Assembly (NCBI RefSeq): GCF_001263355.1
Contig: NZ_LGYO01000011.1
Coordinates: 111,564-175,563, forward strand
From: Acetobacterium bakii
GTDB taxonomy: Bacteria > Bacillota > Clostridia > Eubacteriales > Eubacteriaceae
Direction of reading: 5' to 3'
DNA: 64,000 nt
The notes below the pieces were generated by a model, which saw nothing but the letters and a program-made list of their open reading frames with translations, was not told where the DNA came from and searched no databases. Positions 63,860 to 64,000 of the stretch are shown here, piece by piece; position 1 is the stretch's first letter; every line of letters starts with the position of its first letter. Made by a program: the position numbers and the translations under genes.

Positions 63860-64000
63860 TCAAGCTTTCTTGAATGAATATTTCACGGTAATGATACCAA
63901 CGATATTCAATTGGATACCGGCAGTACACACATTGATACTGACAACGATTCACAAATCAATACTGGCTATTCATGGAATGATACCGCTGCCTAAAGTTCG
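63860..64000. other. Junction-like right edge
   Basis: No complete gene. On the plus strand a 39-codon open frame ends with TAA at 63992-63994 and is rich in Asp, Asn and Thr, but it has no start codon. It could be the tail of a displaced gene or chance. Confidence 0.3.

Noticed and set aside
63878..63994. Plus-strand open frame at the right edge
   Set aside because: Only 39 codons, no start codon and no recognised family; its Asp/Asn-rich composition is noted but not enough to call a gene.

Overview
The window reads as a low-GC Gram-positive anaerobe of the Clostridia. The support is the motor-switch protein FliY with CheC-type repeats, CheC/CheD instead of CheZ, a DUF342/FapA protein, a DUF6470 (YviE-type) protein, strong GGAGG ribosome binding sites and no P- or L-ring genes. 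An Acetobacterium/Eubacteriaceae-like host is my best guess from gene order and protein character; it is an inference, not an identification.

Layout. (1) 1-5.3 kb: a small Rieske protein, a lipoprotein and two c-di-GMP enzymes, a GGDEF-EAL protein on the minus strand and a PAS-GGDEF-HD-GYP protein on the plus strand. (2) 5.5-5.7 kb: a consensus-like sigma-A promoter, a c-di-GMP-I (GEMM-I) riboswitch and an intrinsic terminator. Together they form the leader of (3) a long flagellar run at 6.0-25.1 kb: fliK, flgD, flagellar-operon protein, flgE, flbD, motA, motB, fliM, fliY, cheY, fliO/P/Q/R, flhB, flhA, fliA (sigma-28), two flgF/flgG-type rod genes, a DUF342 gene, cheC, cheD. Two copies of a ~170-bp palindromic MITE-like element, each flanked by its own exact 8-bp direct repeat, sit between motB and fliM and after fliA. 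(4) 25.3-37.8 kb: three ~1000-residue chemoreceptors interleaved with cheW, cheB and cheR. Sigma-28-type promoters precede the first receptor and cheR. (5) 38.0-44.3 kb: flgM, flgN, flgK, flgL, a DUF6470 gene, then a large flagellin with its own sigma-28 promoter and strong terminator. (6) 44.4-56.0 kb: a flagellin glycosylation locus: a Maf-type transferase and a pseudaminic-acid pathway (PseB, PseC, SpsF-like cytidylyltransferase, aldo/keto reductase, class III aminotransferase, GNAT, PseI, PseG). (7) 56.4-62.9 kb: a tight seven-gene cassette of SDR, split transketolase (N and C halves), acyl carrier protein, AMP ligase, LuxE-like and LuxC-like proteins. (8) The right end holds a 5'-truncated DUF2920 hydrolase on the minus strand.

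How it fits together. The c-di-GMP enzymes lie next to a riboswitch whose predicted fold turns the flagellar operon off when c-di-GMP is high. That operon makes sigma-28, FlgM (made further along) holds it in check, and sigma-28 promoters then drive flagellin and chemotaxis genes. The flagellin has a ~380-residue Ser/Thr-rich centre, and the following locus supplies the sugar and the Maf transferase that probably decorates it. The Lux-type reductase plus split-transketolase cassette has no obvious role in standard pseudaminic acid synthesis; it is the best candidate here for an undescribed pathway, possibly making an unusual acyl- or aldehyde-derived flagellar decoration.

Not found in this window: cheA, fliL, flhF, flhG, fliD, fliS, fliW, csrA and the early rod/C-ring genes (flgB, flgC, fliE-fliJ). 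They may lie elsewhere in the genome.
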